NCBI RefSeq assembly: GCF_022869805.1
Contig: NZ_CP094974.1
Span: 62,001-126,000, forward strand
Source: Halosolutus halophilus
GTDB taxonomy: Archaea; Halobacteriota; Halobacteria; Halobacteriales; Natrialbaceae
Direction of reading: 5' to 3'
DNA: 64,000 nt
Made by a program: the position numbers and the translations under genes. The notes below the pieces were generated by a model that was given only the letters and a program-made list of their open reading frames with translations, did no database searches and had not been told where the DNA came from. This document shows, one piece after another, positions 32,825 to 41,431 of the stretch (positions are counted from its first letter, which is position 1; each line of letters opens with the position of its first letter).

Positions 32825-34498
32825 ATGCCGACGGAATCGGACACTCATTATGACCCCTCGCTGGGGAACAAGTTCATCTTCGTCACCGGCGGCGTGATGT
32901 CTGGACTCGGCAAGGGGATCACGGCCGCGAGCACCGGCCGTCTTCTCAAGAACGCCGGGTTCGACGTCACCGCCGTCAAGATCGACCCGTATCTGAACGT
33001 CGATGCGGGGACGATGAACCCCTACCAGCACGGGGAGGTATACGTCCTGGAAGACGGCGGCGAGGTCGACCTTGACCTGGGGAACTACGAGCGGTTCCTC
33101 GACGTCGACATGACCTCGGACCACAACATCACCACCGGGAAGACCTACCAGCACGTCATCGAGAAAGAACGCGCCGGCGACTATCTGGGGAAGACGGTCC
33201 AGATCATCCCGCACATCACGGACGACATCAAGCGTCGAATCCGTGAGGCCGCCGACGGCACCGACGTCTGTATCGTCGAGGTCGGCGGTACCGTGGGCGA
33301 CATCGAGGGAATGCCCTATCTCGAGGCGCTTCGCCAGTTCGCCCACGAGGAACCGGAGGAGAACGTCCTGTTCGTCCACGTCACGCTCGTCCCCTACTCG
33401 AAAAACGGCGAGCAAAAGACCAAGCCCACGCAACACAGCGTCAAGGAGGTCCGATCGATCGGCCTCCAGCCCGACGTGATCGTCGGCCGCTGTGACGATC
33501 GACTCGATCAGCAGACCAAAGAGAAGATCGCGCTCTTCTGTGACATCCCGACGGAGGCTGTCTTCTCGAACCCGGACGTCGAGGACGTCTATCACGTCCC
33601 GCTGATGGTCGAGGACGAGGGCCTCGACCAGTACGTACTGGAGCGGTTCGGCATCGCCGACGAGGCCCTGCCGGAGAGCGAGCGGACGAACGACTGGCGC
33701 GAGATCGTCACGACGGAGAAAGACGGCGCGGTCGACGTCGCGCTGGTCGGCAAGTACGACCTGGAGGACGCCTACATGTCGATTCACGAGTCGCTCAAGC
33801 ACGCCGGCTTCGAACTCGGCGTCGACGTGAACGTCCACTGGGTGTCCGCCGGTGAGATGGCCGAGGGCCACGACGGCCAACTCGACGACGTCGACGGCGT
33901 CATCGTCCCCGGCGGGTTCGGAATGCGCGGCTCGGAGGGCAAAATCGAGGCCGTCCGCTATGCCCGCGAGAACGACGTGCCGTTCCTGGGACTCTGCCTG
34001 GGCTTCCAGATGGCCGTCGTCGAGTACGCCCGGAACGTGCTGGGACTCGAGGACGCTCACTCGGCGGAGATGGACGGAGAGACGCCCCATCCCGTCATCG
34101 ACATCCTGCCCGAACAGTACGAGGTCGAGGACATGGGCGGCACGATGCGCCTGGGCGAGCACACGACCGTTATCGAACCCGAAACGCTCGCTTACGACCT
34201 CTACGGCGACACGTCCTGTTCCGAACGCCACCGCCACCGCTACGAGGTCAATCCCGAGTACTTCGATCGGTTCGAGGACGAACCGCTGGTGTTCTCGGGG
34301 ACTGCCGGCAACCGGATGGAGATCCTCGAACTCGAGGACCACCCGTACTTCCTCGGGACGCAGTTCCATCCCGAGTACACGTCCCGGCCGGGCCAGCCGA
34401 GTCCACCGTTCCTCGGACTGGTCGAGGCCGTCCACGAGCAGACGGACGCGTCGCCCGACGACGCGGAAACGGACGCCGAAACGGAGGTAACCCACTGA
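32825..34498 (+). CDS. pyrG: CTP synthase
   Basis: 557 residues. Amidates UTP to CTP with glutamine and ATP. The synthetase half starts [20 protein letters not shown] (P-loop), with [20 protein letters not shown] and [10 protein letters not shown] motifs; the glutaminase half carries GLCLGFQ (Cys391) and [20 protein letters not shown] with the catalytic His and Glu. The last residues of the gene overlap the ATG of guaA by one base, so translation is coupled. TATA-like GTTTTCAAC lies 25-30 bases before the ATG. Confidence 0.96.
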   Translation: MPTESDTHYDPSLGNKFIFVTGGVMSGLGKGITAASTGRLLKNAGFDVTAVKIDPYLNVDAGTMNPYQHGEVYVLEDGGEVDLDLGNYERFLDVDMTSDHNITTGKTYQHVIEKERAGDYLGKTVQIIPHITDDIKRRIREAADGTDVCIVEVGGTVGDIEGMPYLEALRQFAHEEPEENVLFVHVTLVPYSKNGEQKTKPTQHSVKEVRSIGLQPDVIVGRCDDRLDQQTKEKIALFCDIPTEAVFSNPDVEDVYHVPLMVEDEGLDQYVLERFGIADEALPESERTNDWREIVTTEKDGAVDVALVGKYDLEDAYMSIHESLKHAGFELGVDVNVHWVSAGEMAEGHDGQLDDVDGVIVPGGFGMRGSEGKIEAVRYARENDVPFLGLCLGFQMAVVEYARNVLGLEDAHSAEMDGETPHPVIDILPEQYEVEDMGGTMRLGEHTTVIEPETLAYDLYGDTSCSERHRHRYEVNPEYFDRFEDEPLVFSGTAGNRMEILELEDHPYFLGTQFHPEYTSRPGQPSPPFLGLVEAVHEQTDASPDDAETDAETEVTH

Positions 34499-35415
34499 TG
34501 GTAGACACGGACACGTTCGTCCCGGACGCAGTCGCAGAGATCGAAGACCAAATCGACGACGCCAACGCCGTCATCGCGCTCTCGGGCGGTGTCGACTCCT
34601 CGGTCGCCGCCGCTCTGGCCTACGAGGCCATCGGCGATCGCCTCACTCCGGTCTACGTCGACACCGGCCTCATGCGCAGGGGCGAGACCGACCAGATCCG
34701 CGAGACGTTCGACTACATGGAGTCGCTGCGGATCGTCGACGCGAAAGATCGGTTCCTCGACGCGCTCTCCGGCGTCACCGACCCCGAGGAGAAACGCGAG
34801 GTCATCGGCGAGCAGTTCATCCGCGAGTTCGAGCGCGAGGCCACGGACGCGGACGCGGACTACCTCGTCCAGGGGACGATCTACCCCGATCGCATCGAGA
34901 GCGAGGGCGGGATCAAGTCCCACCACAACGTGGGCGGACTCCCGGAGGTCGTCGACTTCGAGGGCATCGTCGAGCCAGTACGCGACCTCTACAAGGACGA
35001 GGTCCGCGAGGTGGCGCGTCACCTCGGCCTCGACGAAATCGTCGCCGAGCGGATGCCGTTCCCCGGTCCCGGCCTGGCGGTGCGCGTGATCGGCGAGGTC
35101 ACCGAGGAGAAACTCGAGGTCGCCCGCCACGCCTGTCACGTGGTCGAGGAAGAACTCGAGGAGTACGACCCCTGGCAAGCGCTCGCGGCGGTGATCGGCA
35201 AGGCGACCGGCGTGAAAGGCGACAACCGGGTACACGGGTGGGTCGTCTCCGTGCGATCGGTCGACTCGCGGGACGGGATGACCGCCCGCGCCCAGGAGAT
35301 CGACTGGGAGACGCTCCAGCGCATCCAGTCCCGTATCACCGGCCAGAACGAGAACGTCGCCCGCGTCGTCTACGACGTGACGCACAAACCGCCCGCGACG
35401 ATCGAGTACGAATGA
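34498..35415 (+). CDS. guaA: GMP synthase subunit B (ATP pyrophosphatase)
   Basis: 305 residues. The ATP-PPase half of the archaeal two-subunit GMP synthase: SGGVDSS (residues 29-35) binds pyrophosphate, [20 protein letters not shown] and [20 protein letters not shown] bind [26 protein letters not shown] and the C-terminal [20 protein letters not shown] are standard. The glutaminase subunit is encoded elsewhere and not in this window. Start overlaps pyrG stop; end overlaps the next gene by four bases, so pyrG, guaA and DUF7126 form one operon coupling CTP and GMP synthesis. Confidence 0.95.
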   Translation: MVDTDTFVPDAVAEIEDQIDDANAVIALSGGVDSSVAAALAYEAIGDRLTPVYVDTGLMRRGETDQIRETFDYMESLRIVDAKDRFLDALSGVTDPEEKREVIGEQFIREFEREATDADADYLVQGTIYPDRIESEGGIKSHHNVGGLPEVVDFEGIVEPVRDLYKDEVREVARHLGLDEIVAERMPFPGPGLAVRVIGEVTEEKLEVARHACHVVEEELEEYDPWQALAAVIGKATGVKGDNRVHGWVVSVRSVDSRDGMTARAQEIDWETLQRIQSRITGQNENVARVVYDVTHKPPATIEYE

Positions 35416-35738
35416 GCATGGACGCGATCGTCGCCGGCCCGGACGAGGACGGTATCGCGGACGCACTCGAGGCCGAAGGCGTCGACGTGGCCCGCGTTAC
35501 CGGCGTCGTCTCGCGGCCCGCACTCGAGGAGGCGGGCATCTGCGAGGCGGACCTGTACGTCCTGACCGACGTCGGACAGGCGACCACCATCCCGATCGCA
35601 CACGACCTCAACGACGACCTGCGGACGGTCACCTACGCGCGGGAGACGATCCCCGAGTTCGTCAAGGGACAACTCGATCTCGCGATCGATCCCCAGTTGA
35701 TGAACGCCACCGTCGTCGCCGAAGAACTGGCCGGTTGA
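35412..35738 (+). CDS. DUF7126-type protein, third gene of the pyrG operon
   Basis: 108 acidic residues: [80 protein letters not shown]. The pattern is a Rossmann-like or TIM-fragment nucleotide-binding fold with no obvious catalytic residue. In haloarchaea it is often found directly behind guaA and is sometimes mis-annotated as CTP synthetase; I recall the family as DUF7126. Its ATG overlaps the guaA stop by four bases (ATGA), so it is co-translated. Function unknown. Confidence 0.85.
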   Translation: MSMDAIVAGPDEDGIADALEAEGVDVARVTGVVSRPALEEAGICEADLYVLTDVGQATTIPIAHDLNDDLRTVTYARETIPEFVKGQLDLAIDPQLMNATVVAEELAG

Positions 35739-35896
35739 CGGAACCGGGGCCGGAGTCCGATCGGCATCTAGCTGTCAGCAGCTGATAATGTTAATTTAAA
35801 ACAATTATAAATTCGTACAGTTACGGGATAAACGTTCTCGACTCGGTTTTCGATCGGATAAACTCGGGTTAAATTCGGGAGAATTCGACGTAAGAC

Positions 35897-36133
35897 TCCT
35901 ATACCGTCTCCCCCGTTCAAGTGGATCCCGCCACAAGTCCCGGGTGGAGGTCGACGGGCAGACCCCACCGAAGGCACCCCACAGCCTTTCCCCGTGACTT
36001 CCAGCAACCCCACCACAGCACCCTTCCCCCCACCATTGCCACACCGTTCCCGTTCGACGCAGGTTCGCTGCACCGGCCTGCATCGTCCTGCGGTTCTGGC
36101 ACCGGGGCGTCCCCGCGCCCCGGATGCGTTTTC
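35897..36133 (+). ncRNA. Candidate structured non-coding RNA (unassigned)
   Basis: On the plus strand a promoter-like GGTTAAATTCGG (about 35868-35879) lies some 25 bases before 35897. The region then shows GTGG-ATCCCG-CCAC (35921-35934), a strong stem GGTGGaGGTC / GACCCCACC around an eight-base loop (35943-35969), a long C-rich single-stranded middle (about 35970-36050), a CGCAGG / CCTGCG pairing (36058-36092), and ends in a GC-rich hairpin with a TTTT tail (36102-36132). No reading frame is convincing. I compared it by eye with haloarchaeal 7S RNA and RNase P RNA as I know them and found neither signature, so it is unassigned. Confidence 0.45.
36102..36132 (+). terminator. GC-rich hairpin with T-tail
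   Basis: CCGGGGCG (36102-36109) and CGCCCCGG (36116-36123) pair perfectly around TCCCCG, followed by ATGCG and TTTT (36129-36132). It could end the candidate RNA on the plus strand and also the convergent transcript from 36936. Confidence 0.6.
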
Positions 36134-36150
36134 GTACCCGGAAGACGTGG

Positions 36151-36936
36151 CTATCCGTCCGAGCGATCGCGGAGTTGCCGTAACACCGGGATTTCCTCGC
36201 GCCGCTCCTCGTCGAGTAGCGTCCAGTCGATTCCCGACGGCTGACGTTGCTCCGGTGGTCGCCGTACCCGATCGGGCGTGACGACCAGCGTCATCGTGAC
36301 GTCGTGACGTCCGATCGCGACCGGGTCGTCGATCAGTTGTCGCTCGTGCACCGTAGTCGCGACCGACGTCTCGTCGTCGACCAGCCCGAGATCACGGAGG
36401 ACGGCGTACTCGAGATCGCTGTAGCCCTCGCCTTTTCCGATGCGACTGCCGTCTTCGGTCACTGCTACGCTGCCCGAAACGATCAGATCGATCGGCTCGA
36501 CGTCCTCCGGCCCGACCTGGTCGCCGTGCGTCGACGATCCCGAGACCGTCGTCGCCGCGTCGTAGTCGTCGAGGGCGTCGGGATCGAGTTTCAGGAAACA
36601 CCGCTCGTCCGCGAGTCTGGGGACTGCCATGTAGACCGTCTTGCCGTCCCGCAGGGCCCGCCGGCGGACGGGTAACTGCGGTGCGTCGGGATTCGCCTTG
36701 ATCGTCGTCGCCGCCTCCCACTCGGGCTGGTCGGCCAGCCGATCGGCGGCCCGGTTCGCGTTTTCGAAATTCGGAATGCGGCCGTGGGGCGGGAATGGAA
36801 ACCGGGCGACGCCGCTCTCCTCCAGATCGTCCCAGATGCGCTGTCTGATGGTCGCCTTGTCGATGGCGTCGTCGGTCCGATCGCCGCCGCTACGGTCGTC
36901 GATCCGATCGTCGTCGGCGTCGATCGGCCCCATCAT
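36151..36936 (-). CDS. 5-formyltetrahydrofolate cyclo-ligase
   Basis: 261 residues. Converts 5-formyl-THF to methenyl-THF with ATP. The family pattern is clear: TIRQRIWDDLEESGVARFPF, RIPNFENANRAADRLADQPE, TTIKANPDAPQLPVRRRALR, VYMAVPRLADERCFLKLDPD, DLIVSGSVAVTEDGSRIGKG, GYSDLEYAVLRDLGLVDDET, ATTVHERQLID. The last block with KGEGYSDLEY is the nucleotide-binding motif. The N-terminal 25 residues (DADDDRIDDRSGGDRTDD) are a haloarchaeal acidic extension. It starts within the stop of the moaB gene (four-base overlap), so the two are co-translated. Confidence 0.88.
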   Translation of the reverse strand: MMGPIDADDDRIDDRSGGDRTDDAIDKATIRQRIWDDLEESGVARFPFPPHGRIPNFENANRAADRLADQPEWEAATTIKANPDAPQLPVRRRALRDGKTVYMAVPRLADERCFLKLDPDALDDYDAATTVSGSSTHGDQVGPEDVEPIDLIVSGSVAVTEDGSRIGKGEGYSDLEYAVLRDLGLVDDETSVATTVHERQLIDDPVAIGRHDVTMTLVVTPDRVRRPPEQRQPSGIDWTLLDEERREEIPVLRQLRDRSDG

Positions 36937-37484
36937 TCATCACCGTTTACGTCGTCGTCGTCGTCCGCGGTCCGGTCTTCCCGAGCGAGGTCGACGAGGG
37001 CGGCCGCCTCCGGGAGGATGATGTCCTCGATCGCGAGCGACGCCGCATCGGGGTCGCCGGGGAGACAGAATACGAGGACCTGCTCGGAGACGCCGGCGAG
37101 CGTGCGCGTCGCGACGATTTGCGAGCCGATCAGCTCGTATCCGATCTGTGTGAACAGTTCGTCGAAGGCGGTTATCTCCTGCTCTAGCAACGGCTCGACG
37201 GCGTCGAGGGTGACGTCCTCGGGTTCGATACTCGTCGCGCCGGCGGTGACCACGAAGTCGACGTCGTCCCGATCGATCATCCGCTCGACGATCGACTGGA
37301 CCTTGTCGTAGTCGGGCCCGACGTGTTCGCGCATGGCGATCTCGTGTCCCTCGGCTTCGAAACCCGTGACGACGGCTTTACCGGCCTCGTCCGACGCGAG
37401 GTCGCGGTCGGCGGCGATCGTGACGACGCCGACGCAGAACGTGCGCTCACCGGCGTCAGTCGCGTCCGCGTTTTGCTCGCTCAT
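36933..37484 (-). CDS. MoaB/MogA-type molybdopterin adenylyltransferase family protein
   Basis: 183 residues. The fold is recognisable from CVGVVTIAADRDLASDEAGK, FVVTAGATSIEPEDVTLDAV, FDELFTQIGYELIGSQIVAT and LVFCLPGDPDAASLAIEDII. In canonical MoaB/MogA the motif is T-G-G-T-G before the PEDVT; here it is T-A-G-A-T, so one glycine and the serine/threonine pattern differ. It may still bind molybdopterin, or may be a divergent paralogue with another job. A C-terminal acidic tail is haloarchaeal. First gene of the pair with the cyclo-ligase (four-base overlap). Confidence 0.8.
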   Translation of the reverse strand: MSEQNADATDAGERTFCVGVVTIAADRDLASDEAGKAVVTGFEAEGHEIAMREHVGPDYDKVQSIVERMIDRDDVDFVVTAGATSIEPEDVTLDAVEPLLEQEITAFDELFTQIGYELIGSQIVATRTLAGVSEQVLVFCLPGDPDAASLAIEDIILPEAAALVDLAREDRTADDDDDVNGDE

Positions 37485-37590
37485 ATCCCGTCGTTCCACC
37501 GGGAGCGGATAAAACGCATGGCAACCCGACCGGACGTGCGGGGCAGCGGGGCCAAACTGTTATGCCCGCGGTTTCCGTCACTCCGAGTGT

Positions 37591-38631
37591 ATGCAAGCGG
37601 TCAAGATCACCGAACACGGCGACACGGACGTCATCGAGTACGGCGACTATCCCGATCCCGAGATCGGCCGGGACGAGGTCCTGGTCGACGTGAAGGCGGG
37701 AGCGCTGAACCACCTCGACGTCTGGGTTCGCCGTGGGCTGCCGACGCTCGACCTCGAGATGCCGCACGTCCCGGGCAGCGACGCGGCCGGGGTCGTCGAG
37801 GAAACCGGTCCCGACGTCACCCGGTTCGATGAGGGCGATCGGGTCGCGCTCACCGCCGGGGTCAACTGCGGCGAGTGCGAGTTCTGTCGCCACGGGGATC
37901 CGACGCTCTGTGTCAACTTCCACCTGATCGGCGAACACGTCACCGGGGTCCACTCCGAGTACGCGGCGATCCCCGAGGACAACCTGATCCCCGTCCCCGA
38001 GGGCGTCGACTGGGTCACTGCGGGGGCCTCGTCGCTCGTCTTCCAGACCGCCTGGCGGATGCTGATCGATCGGGCGGACATCGAGTCCGGCGAAAAGGTC
38101 CTCGTCCTCGGGGCGAGCGGCGGCGTCGGGCACGCCGCCGTCCAGATCGCCGACTACGCCGGTGCGGAGGTGTACGCGACGGGGAGCACCGAAGAAAAGC
38201 TCGCTCACGCGACCGATCTCGGTGCGGATCACGTCGTCAACTACGAGGAGCAGAACTTCGCGAGCTGGGTTCGCGAGGAGACCGGCGGCCGCGGCGTCGA
38301 CGTCGTCGTCGACTACATCGGAGCCGGCACCTGGCGCGATTCGATCAAGAGCCTGGCGAAGAACGGTCGGCTGGTCACCTGCGGCGGGACCGCCGGGCCG
38401 AACCCCGAGACGGACATTCCGCGGATCTTCTGGAACCAGTTGCAGATCATCGGCTCGACCATGGGGACGCCGGGTCAGGTCGACGACGTGATGGAACTCG
38501 TCTGGGACGGCACCTTCGAACCCGCGATCCGCGAGGTGATGCCGATGAGCGAGACGCCACGCGCCCACGAGATGATCGAGGGCCGCGAGGGCTTCGGTAA
38601 GGTCGTCGTGCGACCCGATAGCGAACTGTAG
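37591..38631 (+). CDS. Zinc-dependent alcohol dehydrogenase / quinone reductase (MDR) protein
   Basis: 346 residues of the medium-chain dehydrogenase superfamily. Zinc-binding loop NCGECEFCRHGDPTLC with four cysteines of the structural site; nicotinamide site VLGASGGVGHAAVQIADYAG (Rossmann, GxGGxG-like). The N-terminal barrel has LNHLDVWVRRG and VPGSDAAGVVE. Length and motifs match NADPH-dependent quinone oxidoreductase or alcohol dehydrogenase type; the substrate is not predictable. Monocistronic; the ATG is 30-35 bases behind a weak promoter (AACTGTTATGC). Confidence 0.88.
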   Translation: MQAVKITEHGDTDVIEYGDYPDPEIGRDEVLVDVKAGALNHLDVWVRRGLPTLDLEMPHVPGSDAAGVVEETGPDVTRFDEGDRVALTAGVNCGECEFCRHGDPTLCVNFHLIGEHVTGVHSEYAAIPEDNLIPVPEGVDWVTAGASSLVFQTAWRMLIDRADIESGEKVLVLGASGGVGHAAVQIADYAGAEVYATGSTEEKLAHATDLGADHVVNYEEQNFASWVREETGGRGVDVVVDYIGAGTWRDSIKSLAKNGRLVTCGGTAGPNPETDIPRIFWNQLQIIGSTMGTPGQVDDVMELVWDGTFEPAIREVMPMSETPRAHEMIEGREGFGKVVVRPDSEL

Positions 38632-38779
38632 CGGCGCGCGGCGAACTGCCGTGAAGTGCGGTAAACTGTCGCGGCACACGGGCCGAACGGTGGCCACAGC
38701 AGGTTCGTTCGCCGCGGGTCCGACCCCGATCGAGACCGGAACCGTGAGGGCTTTCTTTGCGCGGTCGAAACGTTCGCTC

Positions 38780-39115
38780 GTGACCTCGAGCGACGACAGC
38801 GGCTACGTGCACGACCCCTCGGCGTTCGACGACGAACCCCGACGCGAGTCGGCAGACGACTCGCCAGCGGCGGGGTCGGCCGCGGCCGACGACCGGGTCC
38901 ACGGTTCGCCCCATCCCGAGGCGGCCGATCGGGAGTTCGACTGGCGCGGCTGGACGCTCGTCGCCGTCATCGTCTTCGCCTTCGTCGTCGCACCGGCGAC
39001 GATCCTTCTCGTGCCGCCGAGCGGCGAGGGATACCGGTTCGCCCTGTTGATCCTGCCGCTCGTCCCCGCCGTGTTGCTGGCGGTGACGGCCGTCTGGGCG
39101 ACGACGCGGCCCTGA
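38780..39115 (+). CDS. Two-pass membrane protein, GTG start
   Basis: 111 residues. A disordered acidic head (TSSDDSGYVHDPSAFDDEPR) is followed by FDWRGWTLVAVIVFAFVVAP and FALLILPLVPAVLLAVTAVW, two hydrophobic helices. The conserved-looking ATILLVPPSGEG between the helices is typical of a family I have seen in haloarchaea. The GTG at 38780 fits better than upstream in-frame ATG positions. Function unknown; the loop between helices faces outside. Confidence 0.7.
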   Translation: MTSSDDSGYVHDPSAFDDEPRRESADDSPAAGSAAADDRVHGSPHPEAADREFDWRGWTLVAVIVFAFVVAPATILLVPPSGEGYRFALLILPLVPAVLLAVTAVWATTRP

Positions 39116-39263
39116 TACTGTGCCGGACGTCGGTGAGCCGGCCGACGGTGGAACACTCGGTGCGAAGCCGATCGCAGCGTCTCGGCCGGTATCGCTGGAA
39201 GCGGCCGGAGGCAAACGCCGGCTCTTCGAGCAGTTCCGTCCGCTCGTCTGAAAAATCGCGATG

Positions 39264-39575
39264 TCAGTGCTCGGCGTCGAGGATCTCCGCGAGCCGGGTC
39301 AGGACGGTCGATCCGTGGACGAGGTCCTGTCGTGGTGTCGCGTCCCGATCGACGTACTCGGCGAGTGTGTCGTGGAGGCGACGCGCCTGATAGCCGGTGA
39401 GCGTCTCCGAATCGGATTCGATCGTCTCGACCAGTTCGAGCGTCCACGTCGGTGGCGATTCGTCGTCGTCGATCGCCTCGTCGACGCGCTCCGACAGAAC
39501 GTGGTGGACGACCCATTGTTCTTCTCTGGAGAGCGTAACATCGTACGTCTCGGTTTCCGGGGGTGTGGAACTCAT
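39264..39575 (-). CDS. DUF7853-type haloarchaeal protein
   Basis: 103 acidic residues: SSTPPETETYDVTLSREEQW, VVHHVLSERVDEAIDDDESP, TWTLELVETIESDSETLTGY, ARRLHDTLAEYVDRDATPRQ. A compact helical domain repeated under different names in haloarchaea; I recall it as DUF7853, unconfirmed. The minus-strand TATA (GGTTTATTATACC, 39628-39640) is about 60 bases before the ATG, giving a short leader. Function unknown. Confidence 0.75.
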   Translation of the reverse strand: MSSTPPETETYDVTLSREEQWVVHHVLSERVDEAIDDDESPPTWTLELVETIESDSETLTGYQARRLHDTLAEYVDRDATPRQDLVHGSTVLTRLAEILDAEH

Positions 39576-39772
39576 TACGTCACACGGACCGATTTCGTCG
39601 GCCCTCGGACGACGCTACGAAGGGTGGTATAATAAACCTTGTTACCAATTCGCATGGTTCGGGGGAACACGTCGACCTCGGCGACGGTCGACCGGGCCAG
39701 ACGATCGATCAGGTCAGGCAACCGGTCAGATCCGGCAGCCGTCGGTGACGGCCGGTCGATCGCGCCCGTTCC

Positions 39773-40336
39773 TCAGTCCGAACGGACGTCCCGCCGCATC
39801 GCGATCTCGAACCACGGGCAGAGACGCAACTGGCGGTACCACTCGGGGTTCGAGTGCAGGCGCTCGTAGGGGACCCACATGAGGCCGGCGACCTCCTCCT
39901 CGTCGGGATCGAGCGTCGTGTCCGTCAGCGTGAGTTGCAGGACGGCACAGACCTCGTGTTCGACGCCCGCGTTCTCGAAGTAGCGCTTGTACTCGAAGCG
40001 ATCGGTCAGGCGCAGGTCGTCGTACTGGTCGGGCGTGATCCCGAGTTCTTCCCGGAGGCGCTGGCGGGTCGCCTGTTCCTGACTCTGTCCCTCGACCGGG
40101 TGAGAGGCGACGGTGCCGTCCCAGTACGTTCCCCAGAGGCGTTTCCCCGGGGCACGCTGGGCGAGCAGGATGTTGTCCTCCTCGTCGAACACGAGCGAGG
40201 TGAACGCTCGATGACGGATGCCGTCACCCGTGTGGGCCTCGAGGCGGTTGACGAGGTTGAGTTCGGTGTCGTCTTCGTCGACGGCGATGACGTCCTGCGC
40301 TGCGTTCTCGTGCGGGAGGTCCTCCGGCGTGCTCAT
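39773..40336 (-). CDS. idi: Isopentenyl-diphosphate isomerase (type 1)
   Basis: 187 residues of the Nudix-like type 1 family, which turns IPP into DMAPP for archaeal lipid synthesis. Expected motifs: NLVNRLEAHTGDGIRHRAFT, NILLAQRAPGKRLWGTYWDG, then the position that is cysteine in E. coli (Cys67) reads Ala77 in TVASHP; EHEVC gives Glu126 and Glu128 of the metal/active site. The cysteine is required in the E. coli enzyme (established for that enzyme), so this protein may use another residue or catalyse differently. Haloarchaea may also carry a type 2 enzyme elsewhere. Monocistronic. Confidence 0.87.
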   Translation of the reverse strand: MSTPEDLPHENAAQDVIAVDEDDTELNLVNRLEAHTGDGIRHRAFTSLVFDEEDNILLAQRAPGKRLWGTYWDGTVASHPVEGQSQEQATRQRLREELGITPDQYDDLRLTDRFEYKRYFENAGVEHEVCAVLQLTLTDTTLDPDEEEVAGLMWVPYERLHSNPEWYRQLRLCPWFEIAMRRDVRSD

Positions 40337-40411
40337 ACGCCCACAATCACGACGACTCTTGAAACCAGTATCGTCTTGGCCGCTTCGATCGTGGGCCGTG
40401 CGTTACTGAGG

Positions 40412-41389
40412 TCACCGATCGCCGTCGCCCGATACCGAGATCGGCCACAGATCGCCGCCGTCGGGATTCGGTCGATAGCCGTCCCCGACGGCGACCGTGA
40501 GCGTCTCCGCGTTCGTCTCGAGGTGCAGCGTCTGGGTCTCGAGCATTTCCCCGTCGAGACTGTACTCGACGGCGTCCCGACGGCTCTCGAGAACGAGCGA
40601 TGGCGTCCGCCGCCGGACGATGTGCGTGCTGTCCGCGCCGAACAGCCCCTCGAGGGCCGCACCGCCGAGCAGATTGGTCGTCGCGGCGTCTTCGACGATC
40701 GTCACCTCGAACAGGCCGTCCTCGACGTTGGCCTGCGCAGCGCGCGTCCCGGTGAACCGCCGGCAGTTTCCGACCAGGACGAACAGAGCCTCGCCCTCCC
40801 AGGTCCGTGCCACTTTCCCGTTCGGTCCCGCGGCCGTCTCCACCCGTAGCGGGAGCGAGTCGAACGACCCGATCGTCTTCAGGGTGTTCTTGACGTACGC
40901 GAGCACGCCCAACTCCTGTTTGCTCTCCGAGGTCGTCTCGCTGCTCGCTTCGGCGGTGACGCCCCCGACACAGGAGTTGACGAAGACCCGGTCGTTCGCA
41001 ATTCCGATGTCGATCGATCGGCGTCGGCCGTTCTCGATCACGGAAAACGCGTGTTCGATCCCCTGGATCCCGACGTTCGTCGCGAAGTTGTTCCCCGTCC
41101 CGGTGGGGACGACGGCGACGGTCGTCGCGTCGAACGCGTTCGCGGCAGCGATCCCGTTGACGACCTCGTTGAGGGTCCCGTCGCCGCCGACCGCGGCGAC
41201 GAGGTCGGCGTCGGGCGCGGCGTCACGGGCCATGCGCTTCGCGTCACCGCTATCCTCGGTCTTTCGAATCTCGAAGCCGTGCTTGGCTGCGAGTTCGATC
41301 ACGTCGTCGACGTGGTCCTCGCTCCCGCTTACGGGATTGAGGACGAGAACGCGTTCGTTCGCTCCGTCGGGTCCCATGCTGCGATTCAT
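40412..41389 (-). CDS. Diacylglycerol/lipid kinase family protein
   Basis: 325 residues. The kinase domain has the GGDGTLNEV motif (VAAVGGDGTLNEVVNGI), preceded by RVLVLNPVSGSEDHVDDVIE, and TVAVVPTGTGNNFATNVGIQ; the C-terminal beta-sandwich holds ALFVLVGNCRRFTGTRAAQA and VEYSLDGEMLETQTLHLETN. Family members phosphorylate lipids or related alcohols (YegS, BmrU types). ATG at 41387-41389, with an in-frame ATG four codons later, is the start. It is divergent from the PHP gene with 42 bases between, so promoters must overlap. Confidence 0.9.
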   Translation of the reverse strand: MNRSMGPDGANERVLVLNPVSGSEDHVDDVIELAAKHGFEIRKTEDSGDAKRMARDAAPDADLVAAVGGDGTLNEVVNGIAAANAFDATTVAVVPTGTGNNFATNVGIQGIEHAFSVIENGRRRSIDIGIANDRVFVNSCVGGVTAEASSETTSESKQELGVLAYVKNTLKTIGSFDSLPLRVETAAGPNGKVARTWEGEALFVLVGNCRRFTGTRAAQANVEDGLFEVTIVEDAATTNLLGGAALEGLFGADSTHIVRRRTPSLVLESRRDAVEYSLDGEMLETQTLHLETNAETLTVAVGDGYRPNPDGGDLWPISVSGDGDR

Positions 41390-41431
41390 GCCGGCCGTGC
41401 GCAAAAGGGCCTCCCCGGCGTTTGCCCCTGT

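Larger units (their letters stand above)
35739..36150. other. Intergenic region holding a structured, C-rich candidate RNA
   Basis: 412 bases without a protein gene. The first 150 are strongly A/T-rich (TTAATTTAAAACAATTATAA at about 35790). A small hairpin AGCTG-TCAG-CAGCT (35770-35783) followed by this A/T run could end the pyrG operon. The rest, 35.9-36.13 kb, is one candidate RNA, listed separately. Confidence 0.6.

Noticed and set aside
18665-34495. Very long open frames antisense to pus10, infB and pyrG (over 450 codons each)
   Set aside because: They are arginine/valine/aspartate-rich mirror frames caused by GC-rich codon use; the sense genes have complete family motifs.
35768-36073. 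Minus-strand open frame of about 100 codons over the candidate RNA
   Set aside because: Composition is glycine/valine-rich without domain sense, and the promoter and terminator signals favour RNA on the plus strand.
35897-36133. Identity as 7S RNA or RNase P RNA
   Set aside because: I could not find the GGAAGG-AGC region of 7S RNA or the GAGGAAAGTCC and ACAGAA blocks of RNase P RNA on either strand; left unassigned.
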